Shown: positions 1-9,099, numbered from the stretch's first letter. The stretch: 64,000 bases of DNA from Rhizobium redzepovicii (GCF_019793435.1 NZ_JAILYH010000002.1:62001-126000), one strand, 5' to 3'. Notes: generated by a model not told the origin, from the letters alone. Translations and numbers: made by a program.

Positions 1-1175
1 ACCGCCTTTCGCGTCTCGACCCGACCGTCCGGGTCGCTGTTCTCGAAGCGGGCATTATCAGTGAAGGTCCGGCCGGCGCCAATTCCGGCTTCATCATCGA
101 CCTGCCCCACGAGGTTTCCTCCGACGATTTCAGCGGCGAGTCGGAAGGCAAGTTCCGCGACTCCGTGCTCCTGCAGCGTTCGGCCATTGCGCTCGCGACC
201 GAACTCGCTGCCGAAAACGGCTGGGGGAAGGAACTGTTCGACCCATGCGGCCGCTACAGCATCGCGATGAGCACGGAAGGCGACAAGCATCTCGAAGCCT
301 ATTCGCTGCAGCTTGGGAAAATGGGGGAAGCGCATCGCCTGCTCAAGGGGCAAGAGATCGAGGCAGTGACCGGATCGGGGGTCTTCACCTCCGCTCTGTT
401 CTCGCCGGGCACCATCATCATCCAGCCGGCCGCCTATGTCAGAGGGGTGGCCGACTGTCTGAAGGAACCGGTGCGGCTGTTCGAGCAGACGCCGGCCCTG
501 TCCTTCGAGCGCTCCGGCGATAGCTGGCTGGTGAAGACGCCGAAGGGATCGGTGCTGGCGGACAAGATCATCCTCGCCAATAACGGCCATGCGGAAAGCT
601 TCGGTTTCTTTCGCGGGCGTCTTCTGCATGTCTTTACCTATGCCTCCCTGACGGAGGAGTTCGATCCGGCAAGGCTCGGCGGCGAAAGGAAGTGGGCGGC
701 GACCCCGGCGCTGCCGATGGGAACGACGGTGCGGCGCATCAACACCGGCGGCGGCGACCGGATCCTGGTGCGATCGCGCTACAGCTACAATCCGGGCATC
801 GAGATCAGCGATGCCGCCATTCGCAGCGCCGGCCGTCTGCATGACGGCAAATTCGCCGGTCGTTTTCCTGGTCTCGCCGGTGTCGGCATGCAGTATCGCT
901 GGGGAGGCGCGATGGCGCTGACGCGCAACCATGTGCCGGCCTTCGGAGAAATCGAACGCGGCGTTTTCGCCGCCTGCGGCTGCAACGGCCTCGGCGCATC
1001 GAACTCCACCGCCGCCGGCATGGCCGCGGCCGAACGCGTGCTCGGGCACGATTCCGAACTCGGCCGTGTCTACAGCCGCCTGGCGGCACCGGTTTTACTG
1101 CCGCCACAGCCGCTGACGACAATCGGCGCGAAGATCCATCTCGCCTATCGCGAATGGCAGGCCGGGACGGAGTGA
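1..1175 (+). CDS. FAD-dependent oxidoreductase (DadA/DAO family), 5'-truncated
   Basis: The reading frame is open from position 3, so the gene begins before the window and about 390 residues of its C-terminal part are seen. The first residues hold the end of the Rossmann FAD-binding segment (VLEAG, then GPAGANSGF), typical of the D-amino-acid oxidase / glycine oxidase superfamily that oxidises amines or amino acids. A second FAD-contacting segment (ACGCNGLGASNSTAAG) lies near the C-terminus. The gene converges on the idonate dehydrogenase/TRAP operon with a 19-base gap. Substrate is unknown. An amino-acid or amine oxidase is the best guess. Family call good, specificity not determinable. Confidence 0.8.
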   Translation, partial: RLSRLDPTVRVAVLEAGIISEGPAGANSGFIIDLPHEVSSDDFSGESEGKFRDSVLLQRSAIALATELAAENGWGKELFDPCGRYSIAMSTEGDKHLEAYSLQLGKMGEAHRLLKGQEIEAVTGSGVFTSALFSPGTIIIQPAAYVRGVADCLKEPVRLFEQTPALSFERSGDSWLVKTPKGSVLADKIILANNGHAESFGFFRGRLLHVFTYASLTEEFDPARLGGERKWAATPALPMGTTVRRINTGGGDRILVRSRYSYNPGIEISDAAIRSAGRLHDGKFAGRFPGLAGVGMQYRWGGAMALTRNHVPAFGEIERGVFAACGCNGLGASNSTAAGMAAAERVLGHDSELGRVYSRLAAPVLLPPQPLTTIGAKIHLAYREWQAGTE

Positions 1176-1194
1176 GGCGGAGCCGAGCCCTACG

Positions 1195-2232
1195 CTAAAA
1201 CGTAAGCTGCACCTTACAGGCGGCCGTGCGATCGCCGGCAAGCGCGAAGGCTGCGGTGGCCTCTTCCAGCGGCAGGCTGTGGCTGATGATCGGCCGCACA
1301 TCGATCTTGCGGGTTGAGATCAGCCCGACAGCGGTGGCGAACTCCTCGTGGAAGCGCTGCGTGCCGTGGATATGCAACTCCTTGCCGACGATGGCGTTGA
1401 GCGGGATCGGGATCTCTCCCGTGACCCCGACCTGCACGATCGTGCCGCGCGGCCGGATGGCCGCGATCGCACTGCGGATGGCCGGAGCGGCGGCCGAGCA
1501 TTCGAAGACGAGGTCGAAATAGCCCTTGCCCGTCTCGAATTCGGCAAGTGCTGCCGCATCCCGGGAAACATTGATCGCGCGGCTGGCGCCCATCGCCTTC
1601 GCCCTCTCCAGCGCCGCGTCCGCAAGATCGGTCACCACGATCTCGGCGGCACCGTGATAGCGAGCGGCGGCAACCATCAGCGCGCCGATCGGGCCGGCAC
1701 CAGTGATGAGGACGCGTTTGCCCATGATATCGCCGGCGCGTGATGCAGCGTGCAGGCAGACGGACAAGGGCTCGCTGCACGCGGCTTCCGCGGCCGTCGT
1801 CGCGGCACCCACTTCGAAGCATTGTTTGGCCGGCACGACCAGCCATTCCCGGAACATGCCCTGCTCATGCGGCAGGCGCATGGCGCTGCCCATGAAGCGC
1901 ATCTCAAGGCAGTGGATCGGCAAGCCCTTCTCACAATATTCGCAATGTCTGCAGGGCTGGCTGGGATTGACCGCCACCAGCACGCCGGCTTTAAGGTCGA
2001 CGCCCTCCCCCGCCTGGCTTACCGTTCCCGAGGCCTCGTGGCCTGGGATGATCGGCTCACGCACCCTGACCGGCCCAAAACCACCGTCCTGGTAATAATG
2101 CAGGTCGGAGCCGCAGATGCCTGCGGCTGCCATTTTGAGCAGCACCTCGCCTGGACCGGGGGCCGAAACGGTGTCGGTCTCGATCCTGAGATCGCCCTTC
2201 TGGTAAAGCCGTGCCAGACGTGTCTGCATCAT
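1195..2232 (-). CDS. idnD: Zinc-dependent L-idonate 5-dehydrogenase-like alcohol dehydrogenase
   Basis: 345-residue medium-chain dehydrogenase. Catalytic zinc ligands are in AAGICGSDLHYY and the GHEASG motif. The structural zinc site is four cysteines in CRHCEYCEKGLPIHC. The nucleotide-binding glycine motif is ITGAGPIGAL, followed by an acidic residue (VVTDLAD) that favours NAD. This pattern fits L-idonate/sorbitol dehydrogenases, which oxidise a polyol or sugar acid at C5. It is the last gene of the regulator-TRAP operon, six bases after dctM. Two adjacent ATGs (2232 and 2229) follow an AGGAG ribosome site. The link to a TRAP importer suggests that a sugar acid is imported and oxidised. The exact sugar acid is inferred. 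Confidence 0.75.
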   Translation of the reverse strand: MMQTRLARLYQKGDLRIETDTVSAPGPGEVLLKMAAAGICGSDLHYYQDGGFGPVRVREPIIPGHEASGTVSQAGEGVDLKAGVLVAVNPSQPCRHCEYCEKGLPIHCLEMRFMGSAMRLPHEQGMFREWLVVPAKQCFEVGAATTAAEAACSEPLSVCLHAASRAGDIMGKRVLITGAGPIGALMVAAARYHGAAEIVVTDLADAALERAKAMGASRAINVSRDAAALAEFETGKGYFDLVFECSAAAPAIRSAIAAIRPRGTIVQVGVTGEIPIPLNAIVGKELHIHGTQRFHEEFATAVGLISTRKIDVRPIISHSLPLEEATAAFALAGDRTAACKVQLTF

Positions 2233-2238
2233 ATGCTC

Positions 2239-3645
2239 CTATCGCAGCAGCCCGAGCTGCTGCGGCAGCCAGAGCGACACGGCGGGGATGAAGGTAATCA
2301 TAATCAGCGCCAGGAAGAGCGGCACCAGCCAGGGCAGGATCGCCATGGTGGTGCGTTCGACCGACAGTTTCGCGACCCTGGACAGCACGAAAAGCACCAT
2401 GCCGAGCGGTGGATGCAACAGCCCGATCATCAGGTTCAGGGTCATGATCAGGCCGAACTGAACCGGATCGATGCCGAATTTGGCGACGATCGGCAGCAGG
2501 ATCGGCACGAGGATGGTGATCGCTGCGATCGTATCCAGGAAGCAGCCGACGAAGAGCATCAGCAAGTTCACGAGGATCAGGAATACCCATTTATTGTCGG
2601 TGATCGACAGGATCGCATCCGACAGCAGCTGGGCGGCCTGGCTGACCGTCAGCAGCCATGCGAAGACCGAGGCGGCGGTGACGATGAAGAGAACCGATGC
2701 CGTCGTCTCGATCGTATCGAAGCTTGCCTTGGCGAGCGTCGAAAACGTCATGGTGCGGTAGCGTACCAGGCCGAGGAACAGCGACCAGAGCACGGCGGCA
2801 ACCGCGGCCTCCGTCGGCGTGAACCAGCCCATCGTCATGCCGCCGATCAGGATGACCGGAGTCATCAGCGCCATGACGGCGGAAAAGCCGAAATACCAGT
2901 CGAGCGCCAGAAGCAAGAGAAGGGCGATGCCGGCCGCGGCATTCATCGATAGGCCGGCCCGCATCATCAGATAGATCGCCACAGGCACCATCAGGACAAC
3001 GACGATTTCGATGCCAGCCGACAGCAGCTGCCTGATATCGAAGGGCGCGTCGGAGCCCCAGCGCTTCTTGTAGGCGAAGGCGGCAACGGTGATCATCATC
3101 AACAGCGTCATGACGACGCCGGGCAGGATACCGGCCATGAAAAGCGCGCCGATCGAGACGTTCGCCATCATGCCATAGATGACGAAGGGCAGCGACGGCG
3201 GGAAGATCGGCCCGAGCGTGGCAGAGGCCGCCGTCACGCCGACGGCAGCCTCGACGGGATAGCCGTGATCCTTCATCGCCTTGATCTCGATCGTGCCGAT
3301 GCCGGCCGCATCGGCAAGTGCGGTGCCGGACATGCCGGAGAAGATGACGGAGCCAATGATATTGACCTGCGCCAGCCCGCCCTTCATCCAGCCGACGAGG
3401 GCGACCGCGAAGGAATAGATGCGGCCAGTCACACCCGCCGAGTTCATCAGATTGCCCGCCAGGATGAAGAAGGGAACGGCGAGCAGCGGGAAGCTTTCGA
3501 CGCCGGCGATCATGCGCTGGGCGACGATAATGTCGGGCGCCACGCCGTAAAGGACGATATACAGCACGGATGCGACGGCCATCGAAATGGCGACCGGCAC
3601 GCCGATCAGCATCAGCACCAGAAATGAACCAAGCAGCAGCAGCAT
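2239..3645 (-). CDS. dctM: TRAP transporter large permease (DctM family)
   Basis: 468-residue, very hydrophobic inner-membrane protein that forms the ion-coupled transport channel of a tripartite ATP-independent periplasmic importer. Family signatures include the PVAISMAVAS N-terminus, the FFILAGNLMNSAG segment, the ATLGPIFPPSLPFVIYG loop and the FTPTEAAVAAV motif. It is about 40 residues longer than usual DctM proteins. The extra hydrophobic stretch, roughly residues 205-255 before the FTPTEAA motif, could hold two more membrane helices. It starts four bases after dctQ ends, consistent with translational coupling in the operon. Confidence 0.9.
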   Translation of the reverse strand: MLLLLGSFLVLMLIGVPVAISMAVASVLYIVLYGVAPDIIVAQRMIAGVESFPLLAVPFFILAGNLMNSAGVTGRIYSFAVALVGWMKGGLAQVNIIGSVIFSGMSGTALADAAGIGTIEIKAMKDHGYPVEAAVGVTAASATLGPIFPPSLPFVIYGMMANVSIGALFMAGILPGVVMTLLMMITVAAFAYKKRWGSDAPFDIRQLLSAGIEIVVVLMVPVAIYLMMRAGLSMNAAAGIALLLLLALDWYFGFSAVMALMTPVILIGGMTMGWFTPTEAAVAAVLWSLFLGLVRYRTMTFSTLAKASFDTIETTASVLFIVTAASVFAWLLTVSQAAQLLSDAILSITDNKWVFLILVNLLMLFVGCFLDTIAAITILVPILLPIVAKFGIDPVQFGLIMTLNLMIGLLHPPLGMVLFVLSRVAKLSVERTTMAILPWLVPLFLALIMITFIPAVSLWLPQQLGLLR

Positions 3646-3649
3646 CGGA

Positions 3650-4222
3650 TCAACCCTCGACAGTCTGGAATTCTTCGGGGCGCTCCAGAACGGAGTAGCC
3701 GCGGCGCATATTGGCGATGAAGACGATGACCGCGCGGATCAGCATCAGCACGAAGGCGACGAGCACGGAGTAGAAGACGATGTTGCGCGGCAGCTCGACG
3801 GTAACCATCTGCTCGTCGGCGACGATATCGACATAGCGCCACATCAGGTGGCAGCCATAGGCGAAGAAGCCGATGCGGACGATGTCGACGAAAGTGGCGA
3901 GCACGCGCGCCAGCCCTGCCGGCATATAGTGATAGAACACGTCCACCTGGATATGCCGCGAGGTGCGCACGCACATGACGGCGCCTAAGAAGACGACCCC
4001 GATCAGGCAGTTGATCGCGATCTCCTCGGTCCATGCATAGCTGTCGTTCAGCACATAGCGCGTGAAGAACTGGAGGAAGACGCAGCCCGCCATCAGCCAG
4101 AAGACGATCAGCGTGATCCAGTCTTCAATGGCGTAGTCCGACATGTTCGCTGTCGGCGCGTGGCCCTCGAACTCGTGACCGATCTCCTCGGCCGTGATTG
4201 GCGTATGAATTTCTTGCGACAT
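3650..4222 (-). CDS. dctQ: TRAP transporter small permease (DctQ family)
   Basis: 190-residue protein with four predicted membrane helices and the DctQ hallmark FFTRYVLNDSYAWTEEIA, followed by a conserved RTSRHIQVDVF segment. It pairs with DctM in the inner membrane. The open frame extends further upstream, but the start at 4222 (MSQEIHTP) is preferred: the upstream extension has no membrane or family character and lies in a repeat-rich intergenic region. Gene order dctP-dctQ-dctM is usual for TRAP systems. Confidence 0.88.
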   Translation of the reverse strand: MSQEIHTPITAEEIGHEFEGHAPTANMSDYAIEDWITLIVFWLMAGCVFLQFFTRYVLNDSYAWTEEIAINCLIGVVFLGAVMCVRTSRHIQVDVFYHYMPAGLARVLATFVDIVRIGFFAYGCHLMWRYVDIVADEQMVTVELPRNIVFYSVLVAFVLMLIRAVIVFIANMRRGYSVLERPEEFQTVEG

Positions 4223-4352
4223 GATCGGCCTTGTTCCGGTTGCGGAGGATGGGCGCGGCGTGTAGGCGCGACCTTCGGTTTGTCGATAAGCCTTGTTCCT
4301 TGCGGAGGCGTGGCCCTTCATCCGCCTGCCGGCACCGACCGGGGTCGAGCCA

Positions 4353-4366
4353 CGGGTCTCGACCCG
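4353..4366. repeat. Short inverted repeat in dctP-dctQ spacer
   Basis: CGGGTC-TC-GACCCG, a perfect 6-bp dyad in the 293-base gap between dctP and dctQ. It may be part of the same repetitive insert as the longer hairpin at 4447-4474. Confidence 0.4.
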
Positions 4367-4446
4367 TCCTTCGGACCCCCGTAAACGGGGCGAAGGGGGT
4401 ATGCGGCAACGTCTCCGTCCCTCGCCAACGTCTCGCAGGGCACGTC

Positions 4447-4474
4447 CCCTCTCCCCGTCAAAACGGGGAGAGGG
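4447..4474. repeat. REP/RIME-like palindrome between dctP and dctQ
   Basis: A perfect 12-bp stem (CCCTCTCCCCGT, loop CAAA, ACGGGGAGAGGG) followed by TTAGGGTGAGGGGC. This composition recurs as an intergenic repeat in rhizobial genomes (family knowledge). On the transcript it would form a strong hairpin just after the substrate-binding protein gene, where such structures often stabilise the upstream message or reduce expression of downstream permease genes. Confidence 0.65.
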
Positions 4475-4515
4475 TTAGGGTGAGGGGCGGCCGCAGGCGC
4501 GAACGGACCAAACCC

Positions 4516-5490
4516 TTACTGGATCGCGCGGATGGCTTCCCAATCGGCCTTCTCGTAGCCGAAGTCCTCGAACTTCACCTTTTCCATCACGTTCTTTTCG
4601 AAGTCTGATTTGTCGACCTCGGCAACGTTGAGACCCTTTTCCTTGAAGGTCGCGACGAGGCTGTTTTCCTTGCCGGCAATCGTCTTGGTCGTACGCTCGG
4701 CGGCCTCCTGCATCACCTCGCCGAAGATCTTCTTGTCCTCGTCGGAAAGCTTCGCCCACAGCTGTTTCGAGATCACGGTGTTGAGGTGATCGACGATATG
4801 GCCGGTCAGGATGATGTTCTTCTGGACTTCGTAGAACTTCTTCGCCTCGATCGTCGTCAGCGGATTTTCCTGCGCTTCGACCGTGCCGTTCTGCAGAGCG
4901 AGATAGACTTCGGCAAAGGCGATCGGCGTCGTGTTGGCGCCGCAGGCGCGCGGCATGGCGAGATAGGCCGGAACGTCGGGCACGCGGATCTTCAGGCCCT
5001 GCATGTCGGCGCATTTGGCAATCGGCTTGTTCGATGTCGTATGACGCGTGCCGTAATAGCTGACGGCAGCGATGTGATTGCCGGTCTTGTCTTCATAGCC
5101 TTTGGCGAGGCGCTTGAAGACATCGCTCTTGGTGTAGGCGATCAGGTGATCGGGGCCGCGGAAAATATAGGGGAAGTAAGTCACGCCGATCGGCTTGTAG
5201 TCGCGTGCGGCAAAGCTCGATCCCGAGATGATGATGTCGACCGTGCCGAGCTTGAGACCCTGATTGATGTCGGCTTCCTTGCCGAGCTGCGAGGCCGGAT
5301 AGACCTCGATCTTGTAACGCCCGTCGGTGCGCTTGGCGATCTCTTCTGCAGCCCAAACGGAATCCGTGTGGAAGGGCTCGGAGGTTTCATAGACATGCGC
5401 CCATTTCAGTACCGTTTGGGCATGTGCGACCGCCGTCGTCGCCATGATCGCGGCTGCGGTGCAAAGTATCGTTGCTAGTCTGCTCTTCAT
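4516..5490 (-). CDS. dctP: TRAP transporter periplasmic substrate-binding protein (DctP family)
   Basis: 324-residue secreted binding protein. The signal peptide is residues 1-24 (basic start MKSR, hydrophobic core, VAHA cleavage site). The mature protein begins QTVLKWAHVYETSEPFH, typical of DctP proteins. The family motif LKIRVPDVPAYL carries the arginine that salt-bridges the ligand carboxylate, so the ligand is an organic or sugar acid. The start at 5490 is set by a strong GGAGGAGAG ribosome site. It is the second gene of the operon, 23 bases after the regulator gene. The nearby dehydrogenase suggests an aldonate or uronate ligand (inference). Confidence 0.9.
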   Translation of the reverse strand: MKSRLATILCTAAAIMATTAVAHAQTVLKWAHVYETSEPFHTDSVWAAEEIAKRTDGRYKIEVYPASQLGKEADINQGLKLGTVDIIISGSSFAARDYKPIGVTYFPYIFRGPDHLIAYTKSDVFKRLAKGYEDKTGNHIAAVSYYGTRHTTSNKPIAKCADMQGLKIRVPDVPAYLAMPRACGANTTPIAFAEVYLALQNGTVEAQENPLTTIEAKKFYEVQKNIILTGHIVDHLNTVISKQLWAKLSDEDKKIFGEVMQEAAERTTKTIAGKENSLVATFKEKGLNVAEVDKSDFEKNVMEKVKFEDFGYEKADWEAIRAIQ

Positions 5491-5513
5491 CGCTCTCTCC
5501 TCCCGAGCTTGGG

Positions 5514-6272
5514 TTAAATCTTGTCGGTTCCTTTCGCGGGCGCCTTCTTGCGGCCACGCGCCTCCTCTCCCGAAAACTCCTCCCCGAAGCTCTCGGAAAA
5601 CCTCTTCTGCGATAAGGTGAGATGGGCGCGCATGGCCGCCTTGGCGCCTGCCCCATCGCCGGCGGCGATCGCATCGCGAATGACCCGATGTTCGTCGACG
5701 GCGCTGCGCCATGTTCCCGGCCCCTCGAAGTGGCTGGCGAGCTTGGCAAAATAAGGGGTCATGCGCATGTCGAACATCTCGCCGGTCACACGGATCAGTG
5801 TCGCATTGCCGACGATGGCGGCAATGCCGGTGTGAAAGGCGCGATCGGCGGCAAGCACCGTGCTCGCATCGTTGACGCCGCCGCTCATGCGCGTCAGCGC
5901 TTCATCGAGCAGTGCGATGCCTTCCGGCCCGGCGCAGCCTGCCGCTTCTTCGGCAATGGCGCACTCGATGATGGCGCGCGCCTGCAGCAGCTCGAAGGGC
6001 CCTTCCACCGGCTCGCGCTCGTTTCCCGTCGCAGTCGCGGCATGCTGGCGCACCACGTAGATGCCGGATCCCATGCGGATATTGACGAGGCCCTCGACCT
6101 CCAGGACGATCAGCGCCTCGCGCACTGTTGGGCGCGACACCGACAGTTGCTCGGCCAGGTCGCGCTCGGCCGGCAGCCGCTGGCCGACGGCAAGTTCGCC
6201 GCGTGATATCATCAAACGAATCTGGTCCGCCACCTGCCGATAGAGGCGGCGCGATTCCACAGGTGAAAACAT
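5514..6272 (-). CDS. GntR-family (FadR subfamily) transcriptional regulator
   Basis: 252 residues. The N-terminal winged helix-turn-helix (residues about 8-75; LPAERDLAEQLSVSRPTVREAL) is characteristic of GntR regulators. The C-terminal all-helical FCD effector domain (residues about 95-225) includes histidines in FHTGIAAIVGN and DEHRVIRDAI that usually bind a metal and carboxylate ligand. It is first in the TRAP/dehydrogenase operon and probably represses it until the transported acid is present. A GGGGAGG site fixes the start. A dyad TGGTCA-N7-TGACCA lies 37 bases upstream. Confidence 0.88.
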   Translation of the reverse strand: MFSPVESRRLYRQVADQIRLMISRGELAVGQRLPAERDLAEQLSVSRPTVREALIVLEVEGLVNIRMGSGIYVVRQHAATATGNEREPVEGPFELLQARAIIECAIAEEAAGCAGPEGIALLDEALTRMSGGVNDASTVLAADRAFHTGIAAIVGNATLIRVTGEMFDMRMTPYFAKLASHFEGPGTWRSAVDEHRVIRDAIAAGDGAGAKAAMRAHLTLSQKRFSESFGEEFSGEEARGRKKAPAKGTDKI

Positions 6273-6309
6273 TTTGGCCTCCCCGGCGGTGCCTCCTCAA
6301 GCGCGCATC

Positions 6310-6328
6310 TGGTCAACTGGCCTGACCA
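6310..6328. promoter_or_regulatory. Candidate operator of the TRAP-operon GntR regulator
   Basis: Inverted repeat TGGTCA-ACTGGCC-TGACCA directly upstream of the regulator gene. The right half plus flank, CCTGACCAATTGA, is repeated exactly at 34617-34629 upstream of the second FadR-type regulator. Autoregulation through this site is an inference. Confidence 0.5.
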
Positions 6329-6443
6329 ATTGAGACATAGGTATCACCGTAGGGGTTGCGCGTCAATCCGCCGCATAAACGCAAAACACGAGCGTCCACA
6401 GACTGAGAAGAGTTCTGGGGTTCGGCCATTGCAGCGGCGTCTA

Positions 6444-6544
6444 ATGCATGTCGCCGGAAAGTGTGCAGCGGTTCCCGGATAACGAGATGCATAAAAACAA
6501 AAAGCTAAGCGCGCCGCATGAATCAAGTTAACCGCGACGCGCTT
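6444..6544. repeat. Rhizobial intergenic mosaic repeat
   Basis: Two modules. The first runs from ATGCATGTCGCC to GAGATGCAT and contains AAAGTGTGCAGCGG. The second is an imperfect stem with arms AAGCGCGCCGC (6507-6517) and GCGACGCGCTT (6534-6544). Related first modules occur after 45502 and 48112. It sits between the TRAP regulator promoter and the 3' end of the first crp gene. Confidence 0.7.
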
Positions 6545-6562
6545 TCGTATCGACGACAGGCT

Positions 6563-7300
6563 TCAATGCGCGGCGATCGGTGCGCGAGATGATTGATAGC
6601 GGATACCGGGAAGGTCGGGCCCGGATATGCCCGGAAGATTGTAGGCGTCGGCCGCGAAGCTTTCGAGGGCTATGCGATTGCGAACGATCACCAGGCCGCG
6701 GCTGGAATGAATGAGGCGCTCGCCTTCCAGAATATGTAAGGCATCGGTGACGCTCGATCGTCTCACGCCGAGCATGATCGCCAGATATTCGTGGGTGATC
6801 GCGATCTCTTCGCCGTCCAGGCGATCGTGGCACATCAGAATCCACTTCGCCAATCGCACGTCGATCTTGTGAACGGCATTGGAGAGCGCAGTGTGGGCGA
6901 CCTGCGTGAAGAAGATATGGACGAAGTGCGAAAGCAGCGACAGGACTGCGGGTTGCTCGCGCAGGAACCCCGCCAAGGCAGCGGCTTCGACACGGCGTCC
7001 ATGACCGGCGACCTGCATCGTCACCTGGAACGGCGATCGTTTCCCCTCCATGAGCAGGGTCGGCGGCGACACCCCGTCCCTGCCGACCAGGCCGACCTCC
7101 GCCCTTCTGCCCTCCGGACTCGTCGCCACCATCGAGGCGATACCGCTTTCCAGAAAGTAATAGTGACTGACCAGCATGCCGGTATGGACGAGATCGAGAT
7201 CGCGCGGGAGGATGAGCGGTTCGAGAACCGTCTCCAGAGCCAGAAGCTCCGGAGCCGACAGATGCGCTAGGATGAGATTCTGGGTGTGGAGACGTCGCAT
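6563..7300 (-). CDS. Crp/Fnr-family transcriptional regulator
   Basis: 245 residues: an N-terminal cyclic-nucleotide-binding-like beta-barrel (about 20-130; YYFLESGIASMVATSPEG, EVGLVGRDGV) and a C-terminal winged helix (about 165-225; ITHEYLAIMLGVRRSSVTDAL). No Fnr-type cysteine cluster is seen and the cAMP-binding arginine signature is not obvious, so the signal is unknown. The start at 7300 (MRRLHTQN) is preferred over a longer form because AAGGGCAGGG lies just upstream. A paralogue of identical length lies at 7950-8687 and a decayed third copy at 9824-10211. Confidence 0.85.
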   Translation of the reverse strand: MRRLHTQNLILAHLSAPELLALETVLEPLILPRDLDLVHTGMLVSHYYFLESGIASMVATSPEGRRAEVGLVGRDGVSPPTLLMEGKRSPFQVTMQVAGHGRRVEAAALAGFLREQPAVLSLLSHFVHIFFTQVAHTALSNAVHKIDVRLAKWILMCHDRLDGEEIAITHEYLAIMLGVRRSSVTDALHILEGERLIHSSRGLVIVRNRIALESFAADAYNLPGISGPDLPGIRYQSSRAPIAAH

Positions 7301-7411
7301 GGCCCTGCCCTTTGGTTTGGCAAGAGCACACCGTCTCCCAGCCGCCAGCGCCGTGAAGTCTGCCAACGATGATGGGAATTATGGACCCCGGGCCGCCTGA
7401 TTGCAAGGCGT

Positions 7412-7740
7412 ATGACCCGGCCTCGCGTCGACGGCCGGACCGTGTCCGTCCGGCTTCTGGTCAACGAACTGGTGACGAATGCCTTCAAGCACGGCTATTC
7501 CGATATCGGCGGCGCTGTCTCCGTCATCGCGCGCAACGACTGCGGTGACATCCCCTCGCGTATCGGACAGTGGCAGGGGCCTGCCGCCGGAATTTTCATC
7601 AGACGAGAACGCCGGAAAAAGCCTGGGGATGAAGGTGGTGCGCGCGCTTGTGCAGCAGCTGGAGGGCGGAGCTTCAGATCGAAAGTCGTCGACCGGGCAG
7701 GGGTTTTGTCATCGATTGCCGAGAGATGCATAAGTACCCG
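7412..7740 (+). pseudogene. Histidine kinase ATPase-domain remnant, frameshifted
   Basis: Three frames together encode the C-terminal ATP-binding domain of an HWE/HisKA_2-type sensor kinase. Frame 2 gives the N-box (LLVNELVTNAFKHGY, about 7450-7500). Frame 3 gives the G-boxes (DSGRGLPPEF, then LGMKVVRALVQQLEGG, to about 7670). Frame 1 gives the end (LQIESRRPGRGFVID, to about 7725). At least two frameshifts are needed to join them, and no sensor or dimerisation domain lies upstream because that space is taken by the first crp gene. It is a dead fragment left by deletion. Confidence 0.75.
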
Positions 7741-7949
7741 CCTGACACATTGCTCTGTTGCAATTTACTCTTAATGCTATGATTTTTAACGAATAATCTT
7801 ATTCTTCCCTCTCCACCGGTATTGTCAAAACCGCACAGAACCGCCCATCAATATGGCTATGCCGGCTGTTTTGACGCATAAGCTGTTCAATACCGCGATC
7901 ATGAAGGCTGCTGGTATGAGCACGGGCTCCTCCCCGCAGGAGACCGTCC

Positions 7950-8687
7950 ATGGCCGCAGCGGATCAGCGCAACAATCACAATCTGCTGTTGAAGGCCTTG
8001 CCTGCCGATGCCTTCGACATGCTGCTCGCCGCTGCGCAGGCAATCCAGCTGCCGGTGAAACATGTGCTGGTCGAGGCCGATCAGCCGATCGACCATGTGT
8101 GCTTCATCGAGGACGGTCTCGCATCGATGGTCGCTTCGAATGCCGAAGACGAGGCGGTCGAGGTCGGGCATATCGGCTACGAGGGCATGGCGGGGGCGCA
8201 TATCCTCCTGAAGACAGATACGACGCCCAACCGGACCTTCATGCAGGTCGCCGGAACCGGGCTGCAGGTCTCTGTCGAGGACTTCGAACAGGTGCTGAAA
8301 GCCTTTCCCGAAATCAACGCCCTGTTCCTCAACTATGTGCATTGCTGCGACATCCAGCTGGCCCAGTCGGCCCTCGCCAACGGCCGCTACAACATGCATG
8401 AGCGGCTCGCCCGCTGGCTGCTGATGTGTCATGACCGGCTGGCCGGAAGCGACCTGCCGCTCACCCATGAATTTCTGGCGCTCATGCTCGGCGTTCGACG
8501 CTCCGGCGTAACCAACGAGCTGCATGTCATCGAAGGCCTGAGAGCCATCAAGTCGACCCGTGCCAATGTCAGGATTCTCGACCGGGAACGGCTGGAGGAG
8601 ATTGCCGCCGGAAGCTATGGTGTGCCGGAACGCGAATATGAACGTCTGATCGGCCTACCGATCCGCCGGCCGGCCAAATCCGGATGA
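7950..8687 (+). CDS. Crp/Fnr-family transcriptional regulator (paralogue)
   Basis: 245 residues, the same length and architecture as the product of 6563-7300. It has an effector barrel (CFIEDGLASMVASNAED, EVGHIGYEGMAG) and a C-terminal winged helix (LTHEFLALMLGVRRSGVTNEL, about 170-215), ending in SYGVPEREYERLIG. Both paralogues share the LMCHDRL segment before the HTH. No Fe-S cysteine motif is evident. The start follows an AGGAGA site. It is monocistronic in appearance, facing away from its paralogue across the decayed kinase. Target genes are unknown. Confidence 0.87.
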   Translation: MAAADQRNNHNLLLKALPADAFDMLLAAAQAIQLPVKHVLVEADQPIDHVCFIEDGLASMVASNAEDEAVEVGHIGYEGMAGAHILLKTDTTPNRTFMQVAGTGLQVSVEDFEQVLKAFPEINALFLNYVHCCDIQLAQSALANGRYNMHERLARWLLMCHDRLAGSDLPLTHEFLALMLGVRRSGVTNELHVIEGLRAIKSTRANVRILDRERLEEIAAGSYGVPEREYERLIGLPIRRPAKSG

Positions 8688-8770
8688 TGTGAAATTAACC
8701 GGCCTGCGAACATCCGCATCCCAAACAATGAAATAGCGCAAGTCGTCTCAAGACCGCGTGGCGTATTGCT

Positions 8771-9022
8771 CTAATCCGAGCGCCGGACCGTCTCCACAAA
8801 GTGCACGATCAGAAGGACGCCTCCCAGTTCATCGCAGATATGGATCCGTCGCGCCGAGATGTCTTTTCCTGCAAGCACCGCCTGGCTCATCAGCGCCCTT
8901 GCATCCTGCACGGCTTCTCGTCTGGCATCGGCGAGCGTCGCCAGTTCCGAACCTTCCAAATCGACTACCACCGGGGCGTCCGACACGACGTTGAAATAAA
9001 ACCTCGGGATGCGCTGCCTCAC
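8771..9022 (-). CDS. Small DUF6894-type protein
   Basis: 83 residues matching a small rhizobial family: PRFYFNVVSDAPVVVDLEGSE near the N-terminus, a helical LADARREAVQDARALM segment, and a strand-rich end (RRIHICDELGGVLLIVHF). The likely start is GTG at 9022; no ATG is available in frame. Function is unknown. Such genes are common and often multicopy in Rhizobiales. Confidence 0.6.
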   Translation of the reverse strand: MRQRIPRFYFNVVSDAPVVVDLEGSELATLADARREAVQDARALMSQAVLAGKDISARRIHICDELGGVLLIVHFVETVRRSD

Positions 9023-9099
9023 CGTCGCAGAATCAATGCCATAACGCGTGGCGCGCTTCCTCAGAAAAGAGCCCGCCTGTTACTCGGACAGCAACACTA

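Noticed and set aside
1750..2952. 400-codon plus-strand frame over idnD and dctM
   Set aside because: Histidine/glutamine/arginine-rich shadow; family motifs lie on the minus strand.
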